Shown here: one piece after another, positions 35,028-43,606 of the stretch
Numbering within the stretch: position 1 is the stretch's first letter
How the letters are laid out: each line of letters starts with the position of its first letter
Virus record (IMG/VR): IMGVR_UViG_3300049046_000039
Span: 1-64,000 of that record
Direction: 5' to 3' (one strand)
Origin: a virus
Length of the DNA: 64,000 bases
Position numbers and translations under genes: made by a program
The notes under the pieces: generated by a model
What the model saw: only the letters and a program-made list of their open reading frames with translations
Databases searched by the model: none
What the model was told of the DNA's origin: nothing

Positions 35028-36397
35028 CCATTTTTTGCATTATTTCTCACTTGCTCAAACGTGACTTGATTTTGAAGAGCTCCGTTTCTGAAGCGAGTCT
35101 TCAATAGAGAAGGACCGACTGGAGCTCCAGTCTCTAACTTGATTGTTCTATACTCGTCACCTACTTTAATAAGGTCGAGCATTCCGCGCTTAGACTTCTT
35201 GCCCGGGTCGGTAATCGGGTCCTTATATACGTCTCTCCATTCGCCGTCGACGCAGATCGCCGAGCACTTCATTGCAAACTTCAGAGTATCACGATTGACC
35301 TGCTGAAGCAGGGCGCCACCTTGACCAAAGGTAACATTGTCTGCACTATAGTTAGCCATCTCGAGAGAGTACAGAATAGACCTGATGCTAGAGTGGTCGA
35401 TTCCGTCGCCTTGGATGACTCTTACATTATTGAGGACTCTAAACCCTTTATCATTGACAGTGTGACCGAAGTACTTGTCAAGGATTTGAACGCACTTGGT
35501 AACGACCGCAGCCGGGTCGCCCGAGTCGGGACGGACTACCAAAGTAGCCCCGCTCTTAAGCACCTGGTCCTTAAGGATGGTGCCCCACATCTTGCACGCT
35601 TCGAAGATACTGTAGCTGTCGCTAACACATGCGACCAAGCCACCTGGTTTTGCGTGCTTCTGTAAGATGTTGCTGTAGGCTCTAGCCTCGTTCTCTCGAC
35701 CCCAGCTAGTGATGGTAGAGTGCTCTGAAGCAGGAATGCTGAAGCCTACGATGTCTTTAGTATTGTAGTACTTTCTCGCGAAGAGAAGAGATTCGACTGT
35801 GTCGGTTCCCATAAAGTTGATGAGGTGAGCCAGGCCGCCGATGCCGGCAGACTCTAGACTCGAAACACCTCGAGCGCCGAAGTCGTGAAGCTTGAAGTCG
35901 ATTAGAGAAGGATCGCCGGTTCTCTCGAGAGCGTTGAGGATGATCTTCTTGCTATAGTAGCTGTTAGTGGCTACGGTGGTAGGATACCAGATAGCTCTGA
36001 GCAGCGCTGTCTCGAGAAAAGATACTAACCACCAGCACTTCGGGTCGGTGTTCCAGATGTCTACGAGAACATTGCTGGTTGGGAGAATAGTTCCCTCGTC
36101 TACACCCCGGATGTTGACTGGCAGGAATCCGTCGTGTTCATAGACGATGTACTCCCAGCCTTCGCGATAGAAGGGAAGTCCGTGTGCTGTAATGACTGCT
36201 TCGGCTTCGTCGATCATTTCCATTGTGACCTGGTGTGACAGATACTCCTTGAGGAACATCTGAAGTCCGAAGTATACGGTATCGTCGTACTTACCGCCGC
36301 GCGACTCAATGTAAGAGTAGACGTACTCCGTCTTGTCGGGATACTGATTCCACTGACTGTACTTGTACGAGTCGCTGTTAAGAATGATGTTTTGCAT
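35024..36397 (-). CDS. nadV: Nicotinamide phosphoribosyltransferase (NAMPT)
   Basis: 457 residues, full length for the family. G-A-T-L-V-V-R-P-D-S-G-D-P is the phosphoribosyl-binding signature and F-G-Q-G-G-A-L-L-Q the C-terminal catalytic loop; S-R-G-G near residue 33. Makes NMN from nicotinamide and PRPP. Adjacent NMNAT-Nudix gene completes a two-step route to NAD+. Confidence 0.93.
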   Translation of the reverse strand: MQNIILNSDSYKYSQWNQYPDKTEYVYSYIESRGGKYDDTVYFGLQMFLKEYLSHQVTMEMIDEAEAVITAHGLPFYREGWEYIVYEHDGFLPVNIRGVDEGTILPTSNVLVDIWNTDPKCWWLVSFLETALLRAIWYPTTVATNSYYSKKIILNALERTGDPSLIDFKLHDFGARGVSSLESAGIGGLAHLINFMGTDTVESLLFARKYYNTKDIVGFSIPASEHSTITSWGRENEARAYSNILQKHAKPGGLVACVSDSYSIFEACKMWGTILKDQVLKSGATLVVRPDSGDPAAVVTKCVQILDKYFGHTVNDKGFRVLNNVRVIQGDGIDHSSIRSILYSLEMANYSADNVTFGQGGALLQQVNRDTLKFAMKCSAICVDGEWRDVYKDPITDPGKKSKRGMLDLIKVGDEYRTIKLETGAPVGPSLLKTRFRNGALQNQVTFEQVRNNAKNG

Positions 36398-36437
36398 TGT
36401 AAAACTCCTTTACAAGATGTAGCTAAGCGTCTATCGC

Positions 36438-37496
36438 TTAACCTTTAATAGCTGGGATGAAGTGTTGAATGATGTCGAAGTGATCGTCGAACAGAAAGTC
36501 TCGCTTGATCTGCGAGATGGGGAACCACTTAGCCTTCTCGGCGTCGTCACTTCCTCTCACTCTCGGCAAGTTCCACTCACCGTCACTCAGACGGATGAAA
36601 CCAGCGAATGTTACAGACCTACCTAGAAGCGATCGACCTGGAGCAGCGAAGTGCTGAACTCTGTCGAGAGAACCACGAAGAACCTTATCTGGAACGTCGA
36701 TCTTGGTCTCTTCTCGAAGCTCTCGGAATATGCCGTCGACAGGATCGCGGTCTCTGTTAGCGTCGAAGTATCCACCAGGAAGAGCCCACAGACCCTTACC
36801 AGGAATCGACCTGCGCCTGATAAGAAGAACGTGTCCGGCCTGAACTACTACAGCGTCGCAGGTAACTCCTACGATGGGATACTCGTAGACTTCCTTCTTC
36901 TTTATGTAGTTGTCGATGAACTTCTTCTCTTCGACGATAGAGTCGTAGGTGTCCGCATCGAACTCGTCGAGGAACTCCATTACGGCTCCTGGAACGACGC
37001 CAGCGATAAAGCCGCGGTGCATGTTTGGATTGAAGTACATCTCGCGAATCTTAGTCGCGTCGAGGATGTCAGTGTGAGTGGTGTTATGGCGAGCCCACTG
37101 AGGAAACATGTTGAGGTAGCGACTGGTGTCGCCGTCTTTGGAGTATCCTATTAGGACGATCTCGCTGTCTTCTTTACAGTAGTTGGAGACGATAGACTGA
37201 ACTCGTTCTATCCACGCGTTGTCGTCGTAGATAGTGTCGATGTTAGGCTCGATCGTGACTCTGATTAGCTCACTGTTCTCTTCTTGCTTGCGCAAGTCCG
37301 CGATCGAGTACATTATCATGCACCGACGCTCTTCAAACGTAAACGGATTCTTGTGAGTTCTTGGTTGGTCTGCCGAACCGACTATGACCAGAACGCGATC
37401 TGCGATCTTAGAAGCTTCTACAATGGTCTTGAGGTGCGCATTATGTAGTGGCTGAAAGCGGCCAATGTACACCGCTAGCTTGTACTTTTTACTCAT
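36438..37496 (-). CDS. nadM: Bifunctional NMN adenylyltransferase / Nudix hydrolase
   Basis: 352 residues. N-terminal nucleotidyltransferase with G-R-F-Q-P-L-H-N-A-H (residues about 12-21) and a Y-S-K-D-G-D motif; C-terminal Nudix domain with G-G-Y-F-D ... F-R-E-L-R-E-E-T. Converts NMN to NAD+; the Nudix part may hydrolyse ADP-ribose or related products. Domain order matches the known NadM-Nudix fusion. Confidence 0.93.
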   Translation of the reverse strand: MSKKYKLAVYIGRFQPLHNAHLKTIVEASKIADRVLVIVGSADQPRTHKNPFTFEERRCMIMYSIADLRKQEENSELIRVTIEPNIDTIYDDNAWIERVQSIVSNYCKEDSEIVLIGYSKDGDTSRYLNMFPQWARHNTTHTDILDATKIREMYFNPNMHRGFIAGVVPGAVMEFLDEFDADTYDSIVEEKKFIDNYIKKKEVYEYPIVGVTCDAVVVQAGHVLLIRRRSIPGKGLWALPGGYFDANRDRDPVDGIFRELREETKIDVPDKVLRGSLDRVQHFAAPGRSLLGRSVTFAGFIRLSDGEWNLPRVRGSDDAEKAKWFPISQIKRDFLFDDHFDIIQHFIPAIKG

Positions 37497-37551
37497 ACAG
37501 CAAAACTCCTTTGCTTATCTTAAGGGCAAGTCTTTCTCGCCCTGTTACATT

Positions 37552-37580
37552 ACTATATATCTAATCACCATAAATGTCAA
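37552..37580 (-). promoter_or_regulatory. Sigma-70-like promoter of the NAD+ operon
   Basis: TTGACA, 17 bp, TATAGT on the - strand, 55 bases before the NMNAT gene. It overlaps the 3' end of gene 59. Confidence 0.75.
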
Positions 37581-38148
37581 TAACTATGTCGCGTAACTTT
37601 TTTGCGTCATATTGCATGAATGGATGATACTTACGTATCTTAAGAGCTACCTCCTGCCAGACTGGATCGAAGTCCATCTTGCGATTCCAGTAGTTGTAGC
37701 AACCGCTAAGGTGAACTAGAATTACTAAGGTTTCAAGACTGATCGACTGACGTAAGTATTCGCGGAGAAGGGGTGGATGCCTTCCGTCTCCAGCCCTAAA
37801 CATCTCGTCGAAGGACTGATAGGTCTCACTGAGCTTATTGACTTCCTCCTTGAACGTATAAGAAAGAGATTGGTTCCGTTTGGCCCAACTTCGATATACA
37901 GTCTCGGCGTTGTCGTTAGTCGTAAGTTCTCCGACCCATACTTTAGGATCGACAAGAAGGTTTGCAAGCATGAAGCCGAAGGGGTCTCTCTTCTTTGCCA
38001 GCTTCTCAAAATGGTATCTGTCGCGACGGGTATCAAATGACTTGGCACTGGCGGAAACTTTCCCTGCATACTTGTGGTAGTCATATGATTCTTTCGTTAG
38101 ATGATTCTTGAGTGCTAGGTAGGTCTTATAAACGTCGAATGGCTTCAT
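37561..38148 (-). CDS. 59: Helicase loader gp59
   Basis: 195 residues from the ATG reading K-P-F-D-V-Y-K (T4 gp59 is 217). Conserved D-x-x-K-Y, R-R-D-R-Y-x-F-x-K-L and A-N-L-L-V features. Loads the replicative helicase onto gp32-coated DNA at forks. The next gene upstream overlaps it. Confidence 0.85.
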   Translation of the reverse strand: MKPFDVYKTYLALKNHLTKESYDYHKYAGKVSASAKSFDTRRDRYHFEKLAKKRDPFGFMLANLLVDPKVWVGELTTNDNAETVYRSWAKRNQSLSYTFKEEVNKLSETYQSFDEMFRAGDGRHPPLLREYLRQSISLETLVILVHLSGCYNYWNRKMDFDPVWQEVALKIRKYHPFMQYDAKKLRDIVIDIYGD

Positions 38149-38335
38149 CGTATGGCCCGTTATCGCACTTAGCACAAGTGCCCTTATAACGGCACGTGCC
38201 TGTTAAACATCTTATCTTTTCGAAAATTGTGGTTGGAATATACCACAGAGGGACTGGCGAGGTCTTACACTCGCACCATCTTCCCGTCTCAGTCATTTGA
38301 GTGTGTTGTTGGCAGCGTCCACAGAACCACTTCAT
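38126..38335 (-). CDS. Small multi-cysteine zinc protein
   Basis: 69 residues with nine Cys arranged as C-x2-C, C-x-C, then C-x4-C-x5-C-x2-C, suggesting two zinc sites. Overlaps both gene 59 and gene 33. Unknown function. Confidence 0.65.
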   Translation of the reverse strand: MKWFCGRCQQHTQMTETGRWCECKTSPVPLWYIPTTIFEKIRCLTGTCRYKGTCAKCDNGPYDEAIRRL

Positions 38336-38589
38336 ATGGGTAGCTTAGCCGACGATGGAATGATGTTGAGCTCTTCAGCTTCGTTCTGAATCTTAGCTCT
38401 TAGGACAGGGTCTTTCTTTATGAGCGCCGCTGCAGTCTCTACGTCTACGTTATTCTCTTCGCACCAGTGACATATCGCGTCGATAATGTCTCCAGCATTA
38501 TTCTTGGTTAGTCGATCTACTTCTTTGTTTAGATCGACGTTAAACTTACTACTTGACATCTTCAATCTTTCCATTAATGAGTCTATCAT
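38332..38589 (-). CDS. 33: Late-transcription co-activator gp33
   Basis: 85 residues. I-I-D-A-I-x-H-W-C-E-E-N ... V-E-T-A-A-A-L-I and L-N-I-I-P match gp33 homologues. It bridges RNA polymerase and the sliding clamp at late promoters, consistent with the TATAAATA boxes in this window. Confidence 0.8.
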   Translation of the reverse strand: MIDSLMERLKMSSSKFNVDLNKEVDRLTKNNAGDIIDAICHWCEENNVDVETAAALIKKDPVLRAKIQNEAEELNIIPSSAKLPI

Positions 38590-38827
38590 GCCTCATTATA
38601 AACCAAGTTAGCATGAAAGTAAAGGAAAAACCGTACATGAACTTACCAAATAGCAGAGGTGCGTACATGGTAGATAGCGTGGTAGTAACTAGAAGAACGA
38701 CTAAAGTCAGTGTGTAGAGATCGAATCTCTTGTAAGGTGAAGCGGTCGATAGAAATATCGTGATTGCCGCGACCATCGCGCAAATGTAGCCTAGTATGCT
38801 ACTGATCAATATTACGAAATACAACAT
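38549..38827 (-). CDS. Three-TM membrane protein
   Basis: 92 residues with hydrophobic segments at about 1-25, 38-55 and 62-82. Overlaps gene 33 by 41 bases. Holin-like size, but no evidence of that role. Confidence 0.65.
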   Translation of the reverse strand: MLYFVILISSILGYICAMVAAITIFLSTASPYKRFDLYTLTLVVLLVTTTLSTMYAPLLFGKFMYGFSFTFMLTWFIMRHDRLINGKIEDVK

Positions 38828-39033
38828 TATCTAGTTAGACTATCTTTCGCTTTCTTCGGGTCGGCATCCATCATCTTAATAACGTACTCACATTGCCTAG
38901 TGTATTCGATTAGGATTAGTAGATCCTCACCGCTAACAGTTACGTTCTTCTGCTTTGCGGGCGTTTTAAGAACAGCCAGCTCAAGATCGTCTATCAACGC
39001 TTCCATGAGCCCGTGCTTACTAAGATGTGCCAT
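38827..39033 (-). CDS. Unknown small protein
   Basis: 68 residues, ATG followed by helical sequence; coupled to the membrane gene by one-base overlap. Not recognised. Confidence 0.65.
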   Translation of the reverse strand: MAHLSKHGLMEALIDDLELAVLKTPAKQKNVTVSGEDLLILIEYTRQCEYVIKMMDADPKKAKDSLTR

Positions 39034-39094
39034 AGGGTACTCCTTGTTTGTACCCTATATTTAGGCCGAAGATAGTCTTAAACGCCCGCAAAAG

Positions 39095-39247
39095 TTAAGA
39101 TTGGCTAACTACAGGCCCCGCTGTGATGTAAGATTCGATTGTAGTTGCAATGGTAATGAGGTCGTTTATGTCTGTATAGTTGTTGGTGGAGGCGACGAAA
39201 CGAATGGCTTCGTCGATACAGTACATTCTTAGTTCTCTGTCTGACAT
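39095..39247 (-). CDS. Conserved small phage protein
   Basis: 50 residues. The opening S-D-R-E-L-R-M-Y-C-x-x-E-A is typical of a small protein widespread in T4-like phages, function unknown. Its start overlaps the stop of the next gene upstream. Confidence 0.6.
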   Translation of the reverse strand: MSDRELRMYCIDEAIRFVASTNNYTDINDLITIATTIESYITAGPVVSQS

Positions 39248-39528
39248 TACGTAGTGTATCCCTGATTAGCTAACTCGTAGCCATACATCATCATGCGGCA
39301 CTGAAGAGCGAAGTCTCGAACCTTACGATTAGTATCTAGCTTGTAAGCAGTTATAACTTCGTTAGACTGTAGCTCGTCAGTGGCTAGGCTGGCACAGACG
39401 AGAGCTCGCTGTGCTAACTCAGTGTCGGTAATATCCTGATCGTCATTAGGAACGATCAGTTGTTGCTGAGCATACAGCGCGGCCGGAACGCACACTAAGG
39501 CTGCAGCAGCTAAAAGCAGCTTCTTCAT
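39247..39528 (-). CDS. Secreted small protein
   Basis: 93 residues with a classical signal peptide (K-K-L-L-L-A-A-A-A ... A-L-Y-A, cleavage about residue 20) and two Cys that could form a periplasmic disulfide. Function unknown. Confidence 0.7.
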   Translation of the reverse strand: MKKLLLAAAALVCVPAALYAQQQLIVPNDDQDITDTELAQRALVCASLATDELQSNEVITAYKLDTNRKVRDFALQCRMMMYGYELANQGYTT

Positions 39529-39544
39529 ACAAATTTTCCTTGAA

Positions 39545-39866
39545 AAGTGGTGGGATTCTGTTGCTAGGTTCCCACCGGACCCCAGGACTCACTGCTTAGG
39601 CAGCGAGCGCAAGGACATTGTTGTCGTTTGCGGTTATTTTGTGTGGGCCTTAGCGTGGACCCAAACGATCTTCTCAGTCTAGCCTTCAGCGACCATCGAT
39701 CCTAGTTCGGCCCCATCAGAAGCAGTGGTTGGAAGTCTCTTCATACCAACTTTCATTAAGATCGTCTATAGCCAACCTTAAGACCGTCACTGCTTCTGGT
39801 GGAGCCGCCGGGTACTGCCCCCGGGTCTGATCTCCTATCGTTCAACTTCTGGCATATCTCTATGCC
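39545..39866 (-). ncRNA. ssrA: Circularly permuted two-piece tmRNA (alphaproteobacterial type)
   Basis: - strand order: acceptor piece first, ending CGGCTCC-A-CCA at 39797; an intervening segment of about 80 nt whose ends pair (GAAGCAGTG with CACTGCTTC); then the coding piece starting GGGGCCG at 39714. GGGGCCG and CGGCTCC form a 7-bp acceptor stem with a G3-U70 pair, the alanine identity element. The T arm reads CCGGG-GGCAGTA-CCCGG. The tag frame GCA (39631-39629) to TAA encodes ANDNNVLALAA. It frees stalled ribosomes. Exact outer ends are estimates. Confidence 0.93.
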
Positions 39867-39880
39867 GCGAAGATAGAGTA

Positions 39881-39909
39881 TTTATAACATAGCTTGACTA
39901 AAATGTCAA
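39881..39909 (-). promoter_or_regulatory. tmRNA promoter
   Basis: TTGACA, 17 bp, TATAAA on the - strand; TATAAATA-like overlap means a late promoter is also possible. Confidence 0.75.
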
Positions 39910-40217
39910 GGCCTTTTTTTGCGTCTCTTAATCATAGTCAAGAGCTTGTTCTCAACCTTAGACTTCTTGTTGTTGCAACCTGCGCAGATAAGCTGCCAGT
40001 TGTCTTCTTCGTCTGGTCCACCAAGACACTGAGCCACCATGTGGTCTACACTAGCCTGAAGCGCCCAAGGCTTCTCTTCGGAGTGCTCGATGTGCATCTC
40101 CTGCTCGCATATCCAGCAAGTCTTGTTCTTACGCCATTGGGTCATCTTCCACTGAAACTGTGGATACATCTTTTGCATACGCCTAGCGTGGCCGGCGTTC
40201 TCGTATACGATAGGCAT
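39906..40217 (-). CDS. HNH endonuclease
   Basis: 103 residues. C-W-I-C, then D-H-M-V with a preceding S-V, N-W-Q-L-I-C-A-G-C-N and N-K-K form a zinc-stabilised HNH fold. Such free-standing HNH proteins are often homing endonucleases, but it is coupled to the next gene and may have a phage role. Confidence 0.8.
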   Translation of the reverse strand: MPIVYENAGHARRMQKMYPQFQWKMTQWRKNKTCWICEQEMHIEHSEEKPWALQASVDHMVAQCLGGPDEEDNWQLICAGCNNKKSKVENKLLTMIKRRKKRP

Positions 40218-41383
40218 TACTTCTTAACAACCCTTACTAAGACAGTGTTCTCGTTCATTCGTTGCTGAAGCTTCTGGTCTGAACCGTTAACGGTGTCCAT
40301 AAACTTTCGCAATGATACTTTGCCTGCGGCTTGCAGTTCTCTTAGAACGCCGTCGACTCTATTGGCTCTGATCTTCTTGGTTACAGAAGAGCTCTCGTCA
40401 TAATTGATGATCGCTGTTCGATGCACGCTCAGACCCTTGATAGGATCGCTAGCTCTGAACACTGTAAGCTGATTGTACTTACAGTTGAACGTCCACAGCT
40501 CTAGAGCACCGACGACTTCTGAAGGATAGACCGACTGTATCTTGAAGACGTTATCGAACTCCTTATACTTAAAGTCCTTGAGGAGCTTTTCGGTAGTCAT
40601 CGTCTTCGGCTTGCGAGGCTTACGAGTCTTCTTCTTGTTGTTCTGATACTGCTCGATATCTTCGACCAGCATTACGTAGAATCCGTACAGCTTCTCGAGG
40701 TGATCTTTGGTGTAACCCTCGTAACCCTCGACCTTACCGTGATAGGCCAACTCGATGTCTTCGAGTTCTGGGTTGTACTTGTCGTGAAGCTGCTTAGCGA
40801 TCTGCTGAGATACTTCGTTAGCCTGAAGGAAGTCGAACATGCTGAATTCCGACTTCCAGTTGTCTAGGAAGTCGTCAATCTTAACTTCGACCTGACAAGC
40901 CAGGTGATCGTAGAGCGCGGCCATTCGATCCTGTACGGTGGGCTTTTTGGGCTCATTGCCCATACCATCCTCAGGCTCGGGTTGCTCATTCTCGGCCCTT
41001 CTCTGGCCATCTGAGATGGCTTCCTGAAGGCGGGTCTCAAAGTAATTCTTGGTCTTGTCTGGAAGAATAGCGCCTTGAGACCGCATCCTAGCGATCCAGC
41101 ATATCGTAGACGGAATGAACTTGTCTGGAATCGCTCGTACAGCACGAAGATCGGCAGTGCGATTTGTGTTCTTGAGATACTCGACAAGGAACTCTTTCGC
41201 TTCCTTGGTCTCGCACATGTAGTTGTACCAGTTGTATGCCTGAGTCAGCTGACTGGCATTCAGTTCTTTGCTGGTGTAGACTGGTTCTCCGCCGTAAGCT
41301 TTGCTGTTTACTAAAAACTGTTCTTGCTTAGACTTCGTCTTCTTCTTTGACTTGAGCTTGATAAGTGCTGGGCGCTTTGCCAT
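40217..41383 (-). CDS. Large conserved phage protein, unknown
   Basis: 388 residues. Basic N terminus (residues 1-25), acidic insertion (130-150), Lys-rich stretch near residue 260 (N-N-K-K-K-T-R-K-P-R-K-P-K), and a beta-rich C-terminal part. Reminiscent of long hypothetical proteins of cyanophage-type T4 relatives; I cannot assign a function. Confidence 0.7.
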   Translation of the reverse strand: MAKRPALIKLKSKKKTKSKQEQFLVNSKAYGGEPVYTSKELNASQLTQAYNWYNYMCETKEAKEFLVEYLKNTNRTADLRAVRAIPDKFIPSTICWIARMRSQGAILPDKTKNYFETRLQEAISDGQRRAENEQPEPEDGMGNEPKKPTVQDRMAALYDHLACQVEVKIDDFLDNWKSEFSMFDFLQANEVSQQIAKQLHDKYNPELEDIELAYHGKVEGYEGYTKDHLEKLYGFYVMLVEDIEQYQNNKKKTRKPRKPKTMTTEKLLKDFKYKEFDNVFKIQSVYPSEVVGALELWTFNCKYNQLTVFRASDPIKGLSVHRTAIINYDESSSVTKKIRANRVDGVLRELQAAGKVSLRKFMDTVNGSDQKLQQRMNENTVLVRVVKK

Positions 41384-41424
41384 GTAATACTCGCACGTGT
41401 AGTGTTGAAACTTTATTTGGAGGG

Positions 41425-41453
41425 ATTATATATCTAAGTAAAGCGAAAGTAAA
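41425..41453 (-). promoter_or_regulatory. Sigma-70-like promoter
   Basis: TTTACT, 17 bp, TATAAT on the - strand, serving the 388-residue gene. Confidence 0.65.
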
Positions 41454-41687
41454 CTACTTTTTTCTCAGCTTTACAAGTTCGCGCGAGCTTACGACAACAG
41501 CTCCAGCAGCGACGGCGAGCTCGAACTCGTGCTCGCGAAGATCGTAGTGATCTCGATCGAACCAACAGCGTTTGCAGCCGATTCTAGCTGCAAACGCGTG
41601 TAGTTCGTCCAAAGTATCTGCCATGAGATGACAGTACTTCTTTCGTTTGTGGAAGAAAGCTCTAGGCTTGTCTACGTAGACTGTCAC
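41454..41687 (-). CDS. DUF4031 family protein
   Basis: 77 residues. C-H-L-M-A-D-T-L-D-E-L-H-A-F-A-A-R-I-G and H-Y-D-L match the DUF4031 family of small phage and bacterial proteins, function unknown. Confidence 0.8.
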   Translation of the reverse strand: MTVYVDKPRAFFHKRKKYCHLMADTLDELHAFAARIGCKRCWFDRDHYDLREHEFELAVAAGAVVVSSRELVKLRKK

Positions 41688-42757
41688 AGAACCTTCGAGA
41701 TGTCGAATGTTCCATTGATCTTCGTCTTGATAGTAACCTCAGTACCCTCGACGTCTCTGTAGCAGATTCTACCCTGCTGAGCGTCGTACTGATACATGTC
41801 GTCGATGGACATAACGATCACGTCGTCTTCCATGGCGACTTCGATGCTCGAAGCTCGGAAAGGATTGAGATACAGCGAGTTGGTCTCGACGTCCTTAGTT
41901 ACGTCCTTGCCGTTGATGACGACCTTTTCGATAGTCCAGTATTGATAGCCAGGGCCGTCGTTTTCGGGCTTGACGTTGAGATACTTCACTGCGTCGAGGG
42001 GATCGCATCCATAGCGATTGATCTCTTCGACGATAGTCTGAAGCATGTCGAAGTTGAACGCCTTGAAGAGGCCGCTGATCTTGACGATCTCGTCGGTAAA
42101 CTTTTCGTGCTTGAGGTTTTCGCTAAGAAACTCTCGAATGAACTCTTCTTCAAGACCGACATAGTCGATCATGTAGTAGATTCGACTGGGTCTGTTGCGG
42201 AGGTGAGTGTCGATCTTGTACTTGTCGTTGCAGGTAAAGATGAAGAGCTTGTTGCTCGCGAAGAGCCCGTCGAGCAGAGTCAGAATCGACTGCTGATCTT
42301 CGTAATTGTCGTACATCTTCTCGAACTCGTCGAACAGAATTACCGACGGAGTGTCGATAGTCGACATAAACTTCAAGAAGCCGTCCTTGATCGTCTTGTT
42401 GTGTTCAGTGTTCGTAAACGCCGTGTTGACGATGATCGTCGGCATGTTATCGTTTACGCGAAGATCGTGTGAGATGAGCTTGGCGAGAAGAGTCTTACCA
42501 GAGCCCTTTTCGCCGGTAAGCATAACACCCGTAGACTGCGAGCGCATCTTGAAAGTGTTGATGATTCGCTCGGCTCTCTTCCTCGTATCGCCGTAGTAGC
42601 GAGGAATGAGGTTAAAGTCGACCGACTTCGTGAGATAGAAGTCTCCGGCGTCGTCTCTCTGAACGACGTAAGTGCCGACAGGAAGACTACTGCCGAGATC
42701 GATAGACTCCGAAGAGCGAACGTAGATTGCGTCTCCATACTTAATGTAGTGTGTCAT
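41684..42757 (-). CDS. AAA+ ATPase
   Basis: 357 residues. Walker A G-E-K-G-S-G-K-T near residue 82, Walker B V-I-L-F-D-E-F-E near residue 138, sensor I F-T-C-N-D near 180 and arginine-finger-like N-R-P-S-R. The N-terminal 60 residues and C-terminal 90 residues are phage-specific. Family resembles ATPases found in T4-like phages; substrate unknown. Confidence 0.85.
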   Translation of the reverse strand: MTHYIKYGDAIYVRSSESIDLGSSLPVGTYVVQRDDAGDFYLTKSVDFNLIPRYYGDTRKRAERIINTFKMRSQSTGVMLTGEKGSGKTLLAKLISHDLRVNDNMPTIIVNTAFTNTEHNKTIKDGFLKFMSTIDTPSVILFDEFEKMYDNYEDQQSILTLLDGLFASNKLFIFTCNDKYKIDTHLRNRPSRIYYMIDYVGLEEEFIREFLSENLKHEKFTDEIVKISGLFKAFNFDMLQTIVEEINRYGCDPLDAVKYLNVKPENDGPGYQYWTIEKVVINGKDVTKDVETNSLYLNPFRASSIEVAMEDDVIVMSIDDMYQYDAQQGRICYRDVEGTEVTIKTKINGTFDISKVL

Positions 42758-43026
42758 GCGTATTCCATATCGTTAGAGTATTGCCACGTATTTTGGTAGT
42801 CCCATATGTATCTGTGCATCTCCCGCTGCATGTCATTGTCGACTATCTCTCGAGCCAAGTCCATGTGCTTGCACGGCCCTCTGGCGTAGCAACTGCACGA
42901 AACAGATCTAGGCTTTACTATAAGAGTGTAGGTGTCTACAGGTTCTTTTTCGCTGCTCCACTTAGAGCACTCGAACATAAATCTACCACCGTACTCAGAC
43001 AGCAGTCTAAACGTGTAGACACTCAT
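42754..43026 (-). CDS. SWIM-type zinc-finger protein
   Basis: 90 residues with C-S-C-Y-A-R-G-P-C-K-H, the C-x-C-x(n)-C-x-H SWIM pattern, near residue 49. SWIM domains bind nucleic acid or proteins. Coupled to the AAA+ gene. Confidence 0.75.
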   Translation of the reverse strand: MSVYTFRLLSEYGGRFMFECSKWSSEKEPVDTYTLIVKPRSVSCSCYARGPCKHMDLAREIVDNDMQREMHRYIWDYQNTWQYSNDMEYA

Positions 43027-43571
43027 ACCAGGCGAGGATCGTATGCCCAGTGAAGAATAGCTTGGCGCTGCTTGCGGCGGCAGTTCATGTCGCCGACTTT
43101 GCAGTTAGCTCTGATCTGACCGAGATGGCGAGCCATAGCCTTCCAGCGGCCGATCTGGCGATTGTCGTCTGGATGACGACGACCGAGGTAGTAGCGACAG
43201 TACCACTGGAACCAGCCGCGCGGATCGTCTGGATGTATCCATCCCTTTTCACGCCAGACTGACAGTGGCTGAGATGCGTCGACTCTCATGAAGTTTAGAC
43301 GTACATCGGGCTTGGTACCCTTAGCGAACTTGGCATTTTCGAACCAAGACGCTGGAAACTCGTTAACGCAGTCGCGCATGTATATGCCACCGAATACGCC
43401 CATGCTGAGCATTTCAGCCGGTGTTAATTGTGGCGTAAAGTCATAGCGAAAGTTCTTGCCGGCGGGTTCGACCAGCTCGTAGCTGTAGCCATCCTGCATC
43501 TTGTCTCGAACAGAGATAATTCTACCGACTCTTTCCACGTCTCGACGATGTCCTGTTGATATGTGTGCCAT
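43023..43571 (-). CDS. Unknown Trp-rich protein
   Basis: 182 residues from the ATG at 43571, after an AGGA overlapping the -10 region. Contains W-F-Q-W-Y-C-R-Y-Y and basic C-terminal sequence R-R-K-Q-R-Q. The longer in-frame reading upstream is an artefact of a duplication in the neighbouring gene. Not recognised. Confidence 0.6.
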   Translation of the reverse strand: MAHISTGHRRDVERVGRIISVRDKMQDGYSYELVEPAGKNFRYDFTPQLTPAEMLSMGVFGGIYMRDCVNEFPASWFENAKFAKGTKPDVRLNFMRVDASQPLSVWREKGWIHPDDPRGWFQWYCRYYLGRRHPDDNRQIGRWKAMARHLGQIRANCKVGDMNCRRKQRQAILHWAYDPRLV

Positions 43572-43578
43572 AATGTAT

Positions 43579-43606
43579 ATCCTATCACGATTTAACACAA
43601 TGTCAA
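43579..43606 (-). promoter_or_regulatory. Sigma-70-like promoter
   Basis: TTGACA, 16 bp, TAGGAT on the - strand, between the zinc pseudogene and the Trp-rich gene. Confidence 0.65.
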
